Shown here in pieces: positions 52,137 through 61,369 of a stretch of DNA of 64,000 nucleotides. Made by a program: the position numbers and the translations under genes. The DNA is from Paludibacterium purpuratum. Its GTDB lineage: Bacteria > Pseudomonadota > Gammaproteobacteria > Burkholderiales > Chromobacteriaceae. Each line of letters starts with the position of its first letter. Positions within the stretch are counted from its first letter, which is position 1. Location: the NCBI RefSeq assembly GCF_004363805.1, contig NZ_SNZP01000004.1, positions 223,331 through 287,330 of the forward strand, given 5' to 3'. The notes under the pieces are model-generated. The model had not been told where the DNA came from, made no database searches, and saw only the letters and a list, made by a program, of their open reading frames with translations.

Positions 52137-52168
52137 AAAAAAACGACACCGGTCGAAGACCGGTGTCG
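52137..52168 (-). terminator. Rho-independent terminator after the FimV-like gene
   Basis: CGACACCGGTC (52144-52154), GAA loop, GACCGGTGTCG (52158-52168), preceded on the plus strand by seven A (52137-52143). On the minus strand this is an 11-bp stem followed by T7, 28 bp after the stop at 52197. Confidence 0.92.
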
Positions 52169-52196
52169 GGTACTACTGACGTCAAGTGGATCTTCT

Positions 52197-52574
52197 TCAG
52201 GTATTGAATAGCGGGTTGCCCGGATCCATGTCGCGACCGTTGCGCTGGATCGTGCTCCATACCGCCTGGCCGCGCAGGGATTCCTGAACGTCGTGGGCCA
52301 ACGAGCTGTAGGCACGCACATTGCCGTCCGTGGAATAGGCGCGCAGCAGTGTTACTTTGGCTGCGAGATTATCCGGTTCGTCGCGCAAGGCATCGCGCAG
52401 CACGCGAACCGCATCCTTGGTGCGACCGTAGGCCAGGAATACTTCGGCCTCCCCTACCGGGTCGATGCCGCGGTGGCGCGGCTTAGTATAACGAACGGTT
52501 CTCCAGATTTTCCGAGCACCGTAGAAAGCCAACATGCACCCCAAGCTGCTGGCCATTGCTGTGAGCCACATCAT
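52197..52574 (-). CDS. Stand-alone FimV-type TPR protein with one membrane anchor
   Basis: 125 residues. One N-terminal membrane helix (MMWLTAMASSLGCMLAFYG), then a short basic stretch and a domain that matches the cytoplasmic TPR module of FimV: DPVGEAEVFLAYGRTKDAVRVLRDALRDEPDN, LLRAYSTDGNVRAYSSLAHDVQ, and the closing MDPGNPLF. Full FimV proteins exceed 800 residues and have a periplasmic LysM part, absent here. FimV organises type IV pilus and polar signalling proteins. GAGG precedes ATG 52574; a longer frame to 52640 is less likely. Same strand as pilMNOPQ-aroK-aroB and 249 bp downstream; its own terminator follows. Confidence 0.75.
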   Translation of the reverse strand: MMWLTAMASSLGCMLAFYGARKIWRTVRYTKPRHRGIDPVGEAEVFLAYGRTKDAVRVLRDALRDEPDNLAAKVTLLRAYSTDGNVRAYSSLAHDVQESLRGQAVWSTIQRNGRDMDPGNPLFNT

Positions 52575-52823
52575 GCTAATCCCTCGTGCTTTGTGTTTGT
52601 TTTGTACACGATTATTTGGACGAACAAATGGAACTAGCAATCCGTAGAAATCCTTAGCACAAGGATGCTGCGTTGCGAAAAAAAAGTAATTGGCTCACTG
52701 GCTTAGCCGCGCGGAGAGGAAGGCGTCATGTCGATTGCATGACAGGGGGCGCGCGCGACGGGATTGCCAATGGAATGGCGGCTTATCTGGCCGGGTGTAG
52801 CGCTCCATCGGCAAGCAACGATA

Positions 52824-53921
52824 TCAGTGTGCGCGCGATTGAATGTGCGGGCCGGAAAGTACGTCGTCCAGGATTGCCCTCGGCAAAGTCTCTTCAATCA
52901 CAGCTTTACCGATTTGTTGCAACAATACCAACCGGATTTTTCCTTGATGGACCTTTTTATCGTGGCTCATCAGCGTCAACCATTGCTCGACGCCCAGATC
53001 CGGTGCTTGGATCGGCAAGCCGGCCGCCGAGATCAACGCCCGAATGCGCGCGAGATCGCTATCTTGCAACCAGCCCAATGCGTGGGAGGTGGCGGCGGCC
53101 AGTACCATGCCGGCCGCCACGGCCTCTCCGTGCAGCCAGGTGCCGAAGCCGAGGCCCGCCTCGATGGCGTGGCCGAAGGTATGCCCCAGGTTGAGCAGCG
53201 CTCGCACCCCGGTTTCTTTTTCATCCTGCCCGACAATGTCGGCTTTCATCTCGCAACAGCGACGTACCGCATATTCCAGTGCCGTCATGTCGCGTGCACG
53301 CAGCGCATCGATATGCGCTTCCAGCCATGCGAAAAATTCGGCATCGCCCAGTAGCCCGTATTTGATGACTTCCGCAAGACCGGCGCTGAGTTCGCGATCG
53401 GGCAGGGAGTCGAGCAGGCGCATGTCGGCGATGACCGCGCGCGGCTGATAAAACGCGCCGATCATGTTCTTGCCTTGCGGGTGATTGATGGCGGTCTTGC
53501 CGCCGACCGATGAATCGACCTGCGCGAGTAAGGTGGTGGGAATCTGGATGAACGGTACGCCACGCTGATAGCAGGCGGCGGCAAAGCCGGTCATGTCGCC
53601 GACCACGCCGCCGCCAAGGGCGATCAGCGTGGTACTGCGCTCGCAACGCTCGGCCAACAGTACGTCGAAGATATGGTTCAGTGTCTGCCAGTCTTTGTGA
53701 TCTTCGCCGTCGGGCAGCACGATCGGCACGACGGCGATGCCACGGGTACGCAGCGCATCGACGAGCCTGGCCAAATACAGTGGCGCCACCACCTCGTTGG
53801 TGACGATGGCCACTTTGTCACTTGCCAAGAGCGGCAGCAGAAGATCGGGCTGATCCAGAAGGCCCTGTCCGATATGGATGGGATAGCCGGCATCGGGCAG
53901 CGTCAGGTTCAGCGTGATCAT
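52824..53921 (-). CDS. aroB: 3-dehydroquinate synthase
   Basis: 365 residues, normal length. Second step of the shikimate pathway, NAD- and metal-dependent. NAD site and core: [83 protein letters not shown], metal-binding Glu in [15 protein letters not shown] and His in [31 protein letters not shown]. One base after aroK. Confidence 0.97.
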   Translation of the reverse strand: MITLNLTLPDAGYPIHIGQGLLDQPDLLLPLLASDKVAIVTNEVVAPLYLARLVDALRTRGIAVVPIVLPDGEDHKDWQTLNHIFDVLLAERCERSTTLIALGGGVVGDMTGFAAACYQRGVPFIQIPTTLLAQVDSSVGGKTAINHPQGKNMIGAFYQPRAVIADMRLLDSLPDRELSAGLAEVIKYGLLGDAEFFAWLEAHIDALRARDMTALEYAVRRCCEMKADIVGQDEKETGVRALLNLGHTFGHAIEAGLGFGTWLHGEAVAAGMVLAAATSHALGWLQDSDLARIRALISAAGLPIQAPDLGVEQWLTLMSHDKKVHQGKIRLVLLQQIGKAVIEETLPRAILDDVLSGPHIQSRAH

Positions 53922-53922
53922 G

Positions 53923-54456
53923 TCAAGGCTTTCTGTGAAGGGAGAGGAGTTGTTCTTCCAATTGGTTGACCAGTGTATTGACGTTCTGCTGGGTGGTGTC
54001 GACGACCAGGTCGGCGATCTGGCGGTAGAGCGGGTCGCGCTCGGCGAATAGACTGGTCAGCTTGGCGCGTGGGTCTCCGGTGCGCAGCAAGGGGCGATTG
54101 CGGTCGAGTTGGGTGCGGGCCAGCAAATCGTCGATATTGGCGCGCAAGTAGATGACGGTACCGTGCTGCGACAGCAGGCGGCGATTCTGTTCGTTCAAAA
54201 CGGCACCGCCGCCTGTTGCGAGGACGATGTTGTCGAGCAGAACCAGATCGGCGATCACGCTAGATTCGCGTTGGCGAAAACGCTGTTCGCCCTCGATATC
54301 GAAAATCGTTGCTACACGAACGCCGGTACGTGCCTCGATTTCTTGGTCGGAATCATAAAAGGTCTTGTCCGTCTTGCGTGCCAATGCCCGCCCGACGGTG
54401 GTTTTGCCGGCTCCCATGAGCCCGACCAGAAAAAAGTTGCCTGCCAGTTTTTCCAT
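53923..54456 (-). CDS. aroK: Shikimate kinase
   Basis: 177 residues. Walker [18 protein letters not shown] with Lys18; [31 protein letters not shown] shikimate-binding part; [19 protein letters not shown]. Phosphorylates shikimate. It lies 68 bp downstream of pilQ and one base from aroB, the usual pilMNOPQ-aroKB order. Confidence 0.97.
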   Translation of the reverse strand: MEKLAGNFFLVGLMGAGKTTVGRALARKTDKTFYDSDQEIEARTGVRVATIFDIEGEQRFRQRESSVIADLVLLDNIVLATGGGAVLNEQNRRLLSQHGTVIYLRANIDDLLARTQLDRNRPLLRTGDPRAKLTSLFAERDPLYRQIADLVVDTTQQNVNTLVNQLEEQLLSLHRKP

Positions 54457-54524
54457 GTCGCCATTCTATCCGATGGTATGACAATCTGTCTTTGGACATT
54501 CTGGCAACGTCGATTTTCCTGCAC

Positions 54525-55847
54525 TCAAGAGCGGGAAATGATCTGCGGGGTAATGAAAACCAGTAGTTCGCGCCGGCTGTGGCGTTTGGTCTTGCTGCTG
54601 AAGAGCGCACCCAGCAGGGGGATGTCGCCCAGGATCGGTACATGGTTGCGCAGATTGTGCTGTTCGTCGATATAGATCCCGCCCAGAACCACGGTCCCGC
54701 CGTTCTCGATTTGAACCGAGGTGCGGATGCGCTTGGTATCCACGGATGGCGCACCGAGCACCGACTGTTTGTAGTTCGGGGAGTCCTTGCTGATGTCGAT
54801 CTCGATCCACAGACTACGCGCATCGGGAGCGATGACCGGTTTGACCTTCAGGCTCAACGCCGCCTTCTTGAATTCAACCGACGACACATCGCGAGAACCG
54901 CGGTGCGGGCGGCTGCGCGGGTAGGGAATTTCACTCCCTTCCTCGATCGAAGCTTCGCTGCGGTCTGCTGCCAACAACCGAGGACTGGAGACGACTTTAC
55001 CCTGACCTTCGGCTTGCATGGCCTGCAACTCCAGACCGATCAAGGTGCCTGCGCTGGCGCGGAACAGGGCGGCGATCGAACCGAAGGGCGGTTGAATCGG
55101 CAGATTCACGCCGGCAGACAAGCCATCATGATCCGCGGTGCTGCCTGGCGTATCGTTGTCGCGCCAACCGGCAAGCGTGCTCGCACGATGCGCTATGTCC
55201 GGTACGCGCGCAAAGTGGAGCTTGCTGCCCAGCTCGCGGCTGAAAAAGTCATTGGCTTCGACGATGCGGGCCTCGATCATGACTTGGCGTAATGGCCGAT
55301 CGGTGCTCTCGACGAATTGTTTGATTTTGTCGCCGCTCGAAGGGATATCGTGCACGAATAGCGTATTGCTGCCGGGGTCGACCAGCATGCTGCCCTTGTC
55401 GCTCAGCAAGCGTCCTTCTTCCAGCAATTTACGAACCTCAGCAGCCGGCCGGTGGCGTAAGGGAAAGGCGCGTACCTGGGGTGCGACCAAGGCTTGGCGT
55501 TGCTGGCCGGCTTCGAAGCGCTGTTTGTCTTGTCCGAGCAGCTCATCGCGTTTGGAGATATGCATGACCTTGCCGATGGTCTGCCGCTCAAGCCCTTTTG
55601 CCTGCAGGATCAGTTCGATGGCCTGATCCCAGCGCACCCCGTTCAGGCGTAGCGTGATCTGCCCTTTGACCGAATCGTTGACGATGATGTCTCGGCCGGC
55701 GTGATCCGCCAGCGCGTATAACGCGGTGCTGACCTCCATATTCTGAAAGTTGAGCGATAGCGGTGCCGCGCCGTTCGCCGCCATGGCGTTGGCGGTCAGC
55801 CAGCCCAGGTAGAACGATGCCATGCCTATTCGCCGGCTTCGGATCAT
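54525..55847 (-). CDS. pilQ: Type IV pilus secretin PilQ, short form
   Basis: 440 residues, well below the ~700 of typical PilQ. After a signal peptide (cleavage likely near ANAMAANG) it starts at once with the STN/N0 domain (LNFQNMEVSTALYALADHAGRDIIVNDSVKGQITLRL), then N1 (FPLRHRPAAEVRKLLEE), then the secretin domain (RQVMIEARIVEANDFFSRELG, VVSSPRLLAADRSEASIEEGSEIPY, GGTVVLGGIYIDE, NHVPILGDIPLLGALFSSK, ELLVFITPQII). The AMIN domains that bind peptidoglycan are missing. It forms the outer-membrane pilus channel. ATGA overlap with pilP. Confidence 0.93.
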   Translation of the reverse strand: MIRSRRIGMASFYLGWLTANAMAANGAAPLSLNFQNMEVSTALYALADHAGRDIIVNDSVKGQITLRLNGVRWDQAIELILQAKGLERQTIGKVMHISKRDELLGQDKQRFEAGQQRQALVAPQVRAFPLRHRPAAEVRKLLEEGRLLSDKGSMLVDPGSNTLFVHDIPSSGDKIKQFVESTDRPLRQVMIEARIVEANDFFSRELGSKLHFARVPDIAHRASTLAGWRDNDTPGSTADHDGLSAGVNLPIQPPFGSIAALFRASAGTLIGLELQAMQAEGQGKVVSSPRLLAADRSEASIEEGSEIPYPRSRPHRGSRDVSSVEFKKAALSLKVKPVIAPDARSLWIEIDISKDSPNYKQSVLGAPSVDTKRIRTSVQIENGGTVVLGGIYIDEQHNLRNHVPILGDIPLLGALFSSKTKRHSRRELLVFITPQIISRS

Positions 55848-56221
55848 GGTTGCTCCATGGTGAGGTGAGTTTCCTTACCCGGGGCGGCACCGACTGCCAC
55901 TGAGGGCGTCAGCGTGATATGTCCTGCGCCGATTTGGGTGATTTGCCAACCGCCGTTGCCGATCAGACCACCCACCGCGACCAGGTGGATTCGCTGTAGA
56001 GGATCCAGCAATAAGGCTTTGCGGTTGCTTTGCTGGCTGATTGTGCCAACTAGTTTGAGGTCGACCAGCTCGAAAAGGCCGAGATCCTGGTGCGGAAGAG
56101 ACGATAAGCCCTTGTCGGGGGCCAGCCGTTGCGGATCGAAAGGATTGCGTTGCTCAAGGCCGGTCTGAGCGGCGGCAAAGCCAGGCGACAGCGCCAACAT
56201 GTACAGCCAATGTGCGGTCAT
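55844..56221 (-). CDS. pilP: Type IV pilus assembly protein PilP, non-lipoprotein form
   Basis: 125 residues, shorter than usual (~175). A signal peptide (MTAHWLYMLALSPGFAAA) has no lipobox Cys; the protein holds no Cys at all, whereas typical PilP is an inner-membrane lipoprotein. Family parts remain: EQRNPFDPQRL, FELVDLKLVGTISQQSNRKALLLDP, VGGLIGNGGWQITQIGAGHITL. It links PilNO to PilQ. ATGA overlaps with pilO upstream and pilQ downstream; the upstream frame extension is not supported. Confidence 0.85.
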   Translation of the reverse strand: MTAHWLYMLALSPGFAAAQTGLEQRNPFDPQRLAPDKGLSSLPHQDLGLFELVDLKLVGTISQQSNRKALLLDPLQRIHLVAVGGLIGNGGWQITQIGAGHITLTPSVAVGAAPGKETHLTMEQP

Positions 56222-56730
56222 GGTGAGATCTCGGGTGGGGAGGGGTGCAAACAAAGGATGCGCGCATGTAAATCCAAGCGCTGCCGGCCGGAAGCGCCGA
56301 GCTGCATGTGATCCATCGTCAGGGTTGACGGGTGCCGGCTCAATGCGACCGCAAAATCCTGCAGTTGGTCGAAAGTCCCTGTGGCGACCAACTGAGCCGA
56401 AGCAACCGTCAGTGCGCCGTGCGCCTGCTCGTCGACAGGTTCGCCGACGAGCGGCACCAAGCGATGGCGTCGGGCGATGTCTTTGACTTGTGCCATGTCG
56501 CAGCCCCACCGTATCGTTGCCAGGACGGCGGCATCCTGGGTTTTGTCGATCGGCTGCGGCGCAGAGGCGTGCTGCTCGCGGCGCCAGGTCTGTAGCGCAT
56601 CGTGCAGCAACAGCCAGTACGCCAATGAGTAGCACAGCGTCGTCAGCACGATGAGGCTGGCCCCGCGTATACCCGGCGCTTGGTCGGGTAGCGTGCGCAG
56701 CCAGCGGCGCCAAGGCGAGGAGTGTTTCAT
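56218..56730 (-). CDS. pilO: Type IV pilus assembly protein PilO
   Basis: 170 residues, shorter than usual (~205). One N-terminal membrane helix (GASLIVLTTLCYSLAYWLLL) followed by a short coiled region and a ferredoxin-like domain ending ALSRHPSTLTMDHMQLGASGRQRLDLHARI. Weak sequence match; identity rests mainly on size, topology and its place between pilN and pilP. It forms the PilNO inner-membrane subcomplex. Confidence 0.8.
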   Translation of the reverse strand: MKHSSPWRRWLRTLPDQAPGIRGASLIVLTTLCYSLAYWLLLHDALQTWRREQHASAPQPIDKTQDAAVLATIRWGCDMAQVKDIARRHRLVPLVGEPVDEQAHGALTVASAQLVATGTFDQLQDFAVALSRHPSTLTMDHMQLGASGRQRLDLHARILCLHPSPPEISP

Positions 56731-57254
56731 GGCGTTTGCGCCGGGTGTTGCGACTCGGTGCGGGCTAGAACCAGGATGAAGTGCTGAACCGGGAGCGACT
56801 GATGCAGACCCGCAGAGGCTTCCTTATGGCTCAAGCGCCGGTAGCCGGTCTGTGTTTTCAGTACCTGTACGAGTTGCGGCAATCCGTCGGCGCGGCTGGC
56901 AAGCCCCGTCAGCGTGAGTTGCCTGTCTTCCTGTTTCAGCGATGTCAGCATGACGCCCGCGGGCGTGTGGTTTGCCAGCAATGTCAGCAACTCGGCGGCC
57001 TGTGCTCGGTTTGCCTGCCAGTGTTGCAGCCAGTTGGTATCGTATTCGGCGCGAGGGGGCGCCTCCTTATGAGCCATGGGGCGCAGATCCGGCGCCGGCA
57101 ATACGGTGCGCATCGCCAATAGCGCGAATAAACCAAGACATTGCGGCACGGCCAGTGCCAGCCAGAATTGGCGCTGGCGTTGTCGCTGAGCGGCCTGGCG
57201 CGATCCGATGAGATTGAGTTCGATCCATGGGCGTCCGTGCGCTGCGCGGCTCAC
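56727..57254 (-). CDS. pilN: Type IV pilus assembly protein PilN
   Basis: 175 residues from a GTG overlapping the pilM stop (GTGA), with GGGAG upstream; the upstream frame extension lies inside pilM and is not supported. Start WIELNLIGSRQAAQRQRQ is PilN-like (the conserved I-N-L-L/I motif that binds PilM), then one membrane helix (WLALAVPQCLGLFALLAM) and a ferredoxin-like periplasmic domain with PAGVMLTSLKQEDRQLTLTGLASRADGLPQLVQVLK. Confidence 0.87.
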   Translation of the reverse strand: MSRAAHGRPWIELNLIGSRQAAQRQRQRQFWLALAVPQCLGLFALLAMRTVLPAPDLRPMAHKEAPPRAEYDTNWLQHWQANRAQAAELLTLLANHTPAGVMLTSLKQEDRQLTLTGLASRADGLPQLVQVLKTQTGYRRLSHKEASAGLHQSLPVQHFILVLARTESQHPAQTP

Positions 57255-58117
57255 GGGCAGGCTCCCAGTGCCAGGCCAAGGGCGACGGACAATTCCGGCG
57301 CCCGTGCCGTGATGGGACGGCGATCCTCTTCGTGCGCCAAGCGGCAGCCGGCAAAGGGGTTGGTACAAAATCGGGTGGACGGTAGCCGAGACTGCAGGTC
57401 GGTCATCAAGGGCTGAACCGTTCCCACCGGGCCCGCCAGCATAAGCAGATCCGGTGGTTGCGCCGTTAGCCGCTCGCTCAATTCGGTGCCGTCTTGCGCC
57501 AGACCGATCTCCTGGGGCAGGTCGTCCGCCGGGGAGAGGGCGTACCAGGAGAAGCCCGCATCGCTTGCGTGAACCAATGTTCTGGCGATCGGACCCTGGC
57601 CCGTCCATGCTGGGGTATGGCTAAAAGCGGTGAGCAGCGCCAAGATATCGATCTGAACCTGTACCGCCTCCAGCCCCGCCAAGTCGAGCAACGCCAGCGA
57701 CGTCTCCAGTAAAGCGCCGGGCACCGCGCCCACCAGAACCTGAGGGGGGTGATCCGAGCGCGCCGGCAGCGTGACCTCGGCGTAGATCAGATCGTCCGAG
57801 TGCCATGCCGGCTTTGGCCTTGTGCCATTGCCGGGGACGATGGGCAACAGGGCGAAACGGGCGGGAGGACTGGGGACGGACAGCACCACTTGTTTACCCG
57901 GCAGCGCCAAACGGTGCCAAGCATCGCTCAGTGCTTCGGCGGCCGCTTCGTGGTCGCCGGGGAACAGGGTGTGGTGGCTATGTCCCAATATGAGCGGGGA
58001 ACTGGAAGATGTGCGATCCAGGTGGATCAACGTGAAACGATCGGCGCGCAATTCGAGGCCGATCGGCTCTGGCACGGCCGTCCGCCTGGCCAGTGCCACC
58101 AGTTTTTGCAGCAGCAT
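57251..58117 (-). CDS. pilM: Type IV pilus assembly protein PilM, divergent
   Basis: 288 residues, shorter than the usual ~350. Start MLLQKLVALARRTAVPEPIGLELRADRFTLIHL takes the place of the normal GIDIGSxxVK actin-like motif, and its Asp and Gly are gone, so ATP binding is doubtful. The remainder keeps a PilM-like layout (VVLSVPSPPARFALLPI, IYAEVTLPA, VLVGAVPGALLETSLALLDLAGLEAVQVQIDILALLTAF). AGGA lies eight bases before ATG 58117. First gene of pilMNOPQ, divergent from ponA across 113 bp. Confidence 0.82.
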   Translation of the reverse strand: MLLQKLVALARRTAVPEPIGLELRADRFTLIHLDRTSSSSPLILGHSHHTLFPGDHEAAAEALSDAWHRLALPGKQVVLSVPSPPARFALLPIVPGNGTRPKPAWHSDDLIYAEVTLPARSDHPPQVLVGAVPGALLETSLALLDLAGLEAVQVQIDILALLTAFSHTPAWTGQGPIARTLVHASDAGFSWYALSPADDLPQEIGLAQDGTELSERLTAQPPDLLMLAGPVGTVQPLMTDLQSRLPSTRFCTNPFAGCRLAHEEDRRPITARAPELSVALGLALGACP

Positions 58118-58230
58118 GGTGTCGATCCTCCGCCTGACTGCACCCTCGGCAATCCGCGGCCGCACCAGGTTTTTATCTACAGGTCGTCACAAGTCGTATA
58201 ATCCGTGTTTCAGCGAAATACTGGAAAACT

Positions 58231-60606
58231 ATGTTTAAACGAATTTTTGCGATTCTGGCAGGGCTGTGTCTGGGTGGGGTGGTGCTGTCGGCCGGAGCCT
58301 TGGCGATAGCGATCATCATAACCTACCCCCGGCTGCCCAGCCTGGACGTGCTGACCGACTACCGGCCGAAAATCCCGCTGCGGGTTTATTCCGCGGACAA
58401 TGTGCTGATCGGGGAATTCGGCGAGGAGCGTCGGTCGTTTCTGCGCATCCATGAGGTGCCGCAGCAGATGATCAATGCACTGCTGGCGGCCGAAGATGCG
58501 AATTTCTACCAGCATAGCGGGGTTGACTACTCGGGGGTGATGCGTGCCGCCATCGGCAACCTGCTGACCGGCCATGCCCGCTCGGGCGCCAGTACGATCA
58601 CGATGCAGGTGGCCAAGAACTTCTTCTTGTCGAGCGAGAAGACGTTCACCCGAAAATTCAATGAAGCGCTGCTGGCGTTCAAGATCGAGCATGCCCTGTC
58701 GAAAGATCAGATCCTCGAGTTGTACATGAATCAGATCTACCTGGGGCAACGCGCCTACGGCTTCGGTGCTGCGGCACAGGCCTATTATGGGAAGAATCTG
58801 CAGGATCTGACTGTGGCGGAAATGGCCATGCTGGCAGGTTTGCCCAAGGCACCGTCCGCTTATAACCCGATCGTCAACCCGGATCGGGCTCGTCTGCGCC
58901 AGGAGTACGTTCTGCGCCGCATGAAGGAGCTGGGGTTCATCAACGACGCGCAATACGAACAAGCGATGGCGCAGAAGCTGGTGTTCGCCAACCAGGCCGA
59001 CAGCAATGGCTTCCCGGCACAATACGTGGCCGAGATGGTGCGGCAGGCGATGTACGACCGGTTCCGTGAAAATGCCTATACCGAGGGCTATCGCGTCTAT
59101 ACCACCATCGACAGCCATCACCAGCAATGGGCTTACGATGCCTTGCGCGCCGGTTTGCTCGATTTCGACCACAAGCACGGCTATCGCGGCCCCGAGAGCT
59201 TCATCGACATGAACAACCTGCAGGGCGAGGATCTGAGCATGGCGCTGGATGACGCGCTCTCGGAGATTCGCGACAGCGGCGATATGCAGCCGGCCGTGGT
59301 GCAGTCGTCCAGCTCGAACGAAGTGCGTGCGTATATGCGTGGCGGCAAGATCGCCGTCATCAATGGCGCAGGGTTGGATTTCGCGCGTCGCGCACTGAGC
59401 AGTCGTGTCTCGGCTCAGCAGCAGATCCGTCCTGGTGCGGTGATCCGCGTCCGCGCCAACGAGAAGGGGTATTGGGAAATCGTGCAAATGCCGGAAATCG
59501 AGGGGGCATTCGTCTCGCTCGATACCCGGACCGGCGCCATCAAGTCGTTGGTCGGCGGTTTCGACTTCAATCGCCGCAGCTTTAACCACGTGACCCAGGC
59601 TTGGCGTCAACCGGGCTCGACGTTCAAGCCCTTCATCTATTCGGCGGCCATCGACCGCGGTTTGACCGCCTCGACCATGGTCAACGACGCCCCGTTCAGC
59701 TTCGACCCGCAAGACGGCTCCGGCAAGATGTGGACCCCGCAGAACGACGACGGCAAGTTCATGGGCATGATCACGATGCACCATGCATTGGCGTTGTCGC
59801 GTAACCTGGTGTCAGTGCGGATTCTGCAAGCGATCGGCACCGACTATGCCCAGCAGTACATCCAGCGTTTCGGCTTCTCGGCCAAGCAGCATCCGGCCTA
59901 TCTGCCGATGGCGCTGGGCGCGGGTTCGGTCACGCCGTTGCAGATGGCCGAGGGTTATGCCGCGCTGGCCAACGGTGGCTACCGTACCCACGCCTATTTC
60001 ATCGATCGCATCGAAGATGCGTCGAACCGGGTGTTGGCCAAGACGCAAGCCGTTGTGGCCGGCCAAGGCGGCACGCCGGTGATCGATCCGCGCAATGCCT
60101 TTATCATGACCAATATGATGAAGGACGTGATCCGCTACGGTACCGGGACCCGGGCCTTGGTGCTGGGGCGCAGCGATATCGCCGGCAAGACCGGTACCAC
60201 CAGCGACTTCAAGGACGCCTGGTTCGTCGGCTTCAATCCCGGCCTGGTCGCCGCCACCTGGGTCGGCTACGACCAGCCGCGTAGCCTGGGCCGTTACGGC
60301 TATGGTGGCACGGCGGCGCTGCCGATCTGGATCAACTACATGGCCAACGCCCTGAAGAAGGAGCCGGAAGTCGAGCTGCCGATGCCGTCGGGTATTACGG
60401 TCAAGGCCGGGGCTGGGTTGCATGGCGGCGACGAGTATTACTACGACGAGTTCCAGACGCCGAATCCGGATATCAAGCTCAACAACCACGGCACGGTGCC
60501 GGTGGCCCCGAACGCTTCGGATGCGCAGAACGGTTCTGATCAGCCCAAGACCGATACGCCGCCGCCAGCCGATGCGGTCGAGAAGGTCAAGGACCAGCTA
60601 TTCTGA
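58231..60606 (+). CDS. ponA: Penicillin-binding protein 1A (bifunctional)
   Basis: 791 residues. N-terminal membrane anchor, then the GT51 glycosyltransferase with catalytic EDANFYQHSG (Glu88) and RSGASTITMQVAKNFF, an OB-like insert, and the transpeptidase with nucleophile Ser463 in QPGSTFKPFIYSA, SRNLVSVRIL, and KTGTTSDFKDAWFVG. It polymerises and cross-links peptidoglycan. A low-complexity acidic/proline tail ends the protein. Divergent from pilM, the usual neighbourhood in proteobacteria. A terminator follows. Confidence 0.96.
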   Translation: MFKRIFAILAGLCLGGVVLSAGALAIAIIITYPRLPSLDVLTDYRPKIPLRVYSADNVLIGEFGEERRSFLRIHEVPQQMINALLAAEDANFYQHSGVDYSGVMRAAIGNLLTGHARSGASTITMQVAKNFFLSSEKTFTRKFNEALLAFKIEHALSKDQILELYMNQIYLGQRAYGFGAAAQAYYGKNLQDLTVAEMAMLAGLPKAPSAYNPIVNPDRARLRQEYVLRRMKELGFINDAQYEQAMAQKLVFANQADSNGFPAQYVAEMVRQAMYDRFRENAYTEGYRVYTTIDSHHQQWAYDALRAGLLDFDHKHGYRGPESFIDMNNLQGEDLSMALDDALSEIRDSGDMQPAVVQSSSSNEVRAYMRGGKIAVINGAGLDFARRALSSRVSAQQQIRPGAVIRVRANEKGYWEIVQMPEIEGAFVSLDTRTGAIKSLVGGFDFNRRSFNHVTQAWRQPGSTFKPFIYSAAIDRGLTASTMVNDAPFSFDPQDGSGKMWTPQNDDGKFMGMITMHHALALSRNLVSVRILQAIGTDYAQQYIQRFGFSAKQHPAYLPMALGAGSVTPLQMAEGYAALANGGYRTHAYFIDRIEDASNRVLAKTQAVVAGQGGTPVIDPRNAFIMTNMMKDVIRYGTGTRALVLGRSDIAGKTGTTSDFKDAWFVGFNPGLVAATWVGYDQPRSLGRYGYGGTAALPIWINYMANALKKEPEVELPMPSGITVKAGAGLHGGDEYYYDEFQTPNPDIKLNNHGTVPVAPNASDAQNGSDQPKTDTPPPADAVEKVKDQLF

Positions 60607-60620
60607 TGTTTGTCTGACAG

Positions 60621-60647
60621 CGCCCCCGGAAACGGGGGTGTTTTTTT
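60621..60647 (+). terminator. Rho-independent terminator of ponA
   Basis: CGCCCCCG (60621-60628), GAAA loop, CGGGGGTG (60633-60640, one G-T pair) followed by seven T (60641-60647), 15 bp after the ponA stop. Confidence 0.9.
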
Positions 60648-60729
60648 GCTGTCGGCAAGTTGTCATCAAGATTTGCTCAGGTTGTTTGAGTACCCTGCAT
60701 GCACCAAAAACATGAGCGGGGCAGAACAG

Positions 60730-61329
60730 ATGATGAGCACAATTGTGGTGATCGACGATCACCCACCCATTCGAATGGCGCTGAAGACGTACCTTGAACA
60801 GGATGGCCGCTGTCGCGTGGTGGGGGAGAGCGGCGGTGCGGAGGCTTTGTCCATCGTGCGCCAGCATGTACCGGACTTGGTGATCATGGACTTGGCGTTG
60901 TTCTCCTTCGACGGGCTGGGCCTGATCCGACAGATCTGCCTGGTGGATAAGAAAATCCGGGTGCTGGTACTCAGCTCCCGGGAGGAGAAAATCTATGTGA
61001 CCCGGGCCGCCGAGCAGGGGGCCTGCGGTTACATCAGCAAGGCCAGTTCGATGCAGGAGATCCTGTATGCCGTACAGCTGGTGCGATCCGGCTATCGTTG
61101 TTTCCCGGTCGGCAGCCAACAGGTGACCCAGGATGTCCCGGTGTTGAGCCGGCGCGAGTTGGCGGTGCTGCGCTTCATTGCCGGCGGCAGCCGGAACAAG
61201 GAAATCGCCTCGGCGTTGTGTATCAGTCCAAAGACCGTCAGCACTTACAAGATGCGCCTGCTGACCAAGTTGAATCTCAAAACGACGCTCGATCTCGCCG
61301 AATATGCCCGCATGAATGGCTTGGCCTGA
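60730..61329 (+). CDS. NarL/FixJ-type response regulator (LuxR HTH)
   Basis: 199 residues from ATG 60730; ATG 60712 is also in frame but lacks a ribosome site. Receiver domain: IVVIDDHPPIRMALKTYL (acidic pair 9-10), VIMDLALFSFDG with phospho-acceptor Asp54, VLVLSS, YISKAS with Lys. LuxR-type HTH about 135-195: LSRRELAVLRFIAGGSRNKEIASALCISPKTVSTYKMRLLTKLNLK. It resembles BvgA/EvgA regulators. No histidine kinase gene is adjacent, so it is an orphan in this window. Confidence 0.9.
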   Translation: MMSTIVVIDDHPPIRMALKTYLEQDGRCRVVGESGGAEALSIVRQHVPDLVIMDLALFSFDGLGLIRQICLVDKKIRVLVLSSREEKIYVTRAAEQGACGYISKASSMQEILYAVQLVRSGYRCFPVGSQQVTQDVPVLSRRELAVLRFIAGGSRNKEIASALCISPKTVSTYKMRLLTKLNLKTTLDLAEYARMNGLA

Positions 61330-61369
61330 TGTTGGCCGTCCCTAGGCGGACGGCCCTGTTCTCGCAAAC

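Noticed and set aside
52673..52823. Possible small gene between aroB and the FimV-like gene
   Set aside because: The frames here read as low-quality Arg/Ala-rich sequence without a ribosome site, and no family pattern is visible.
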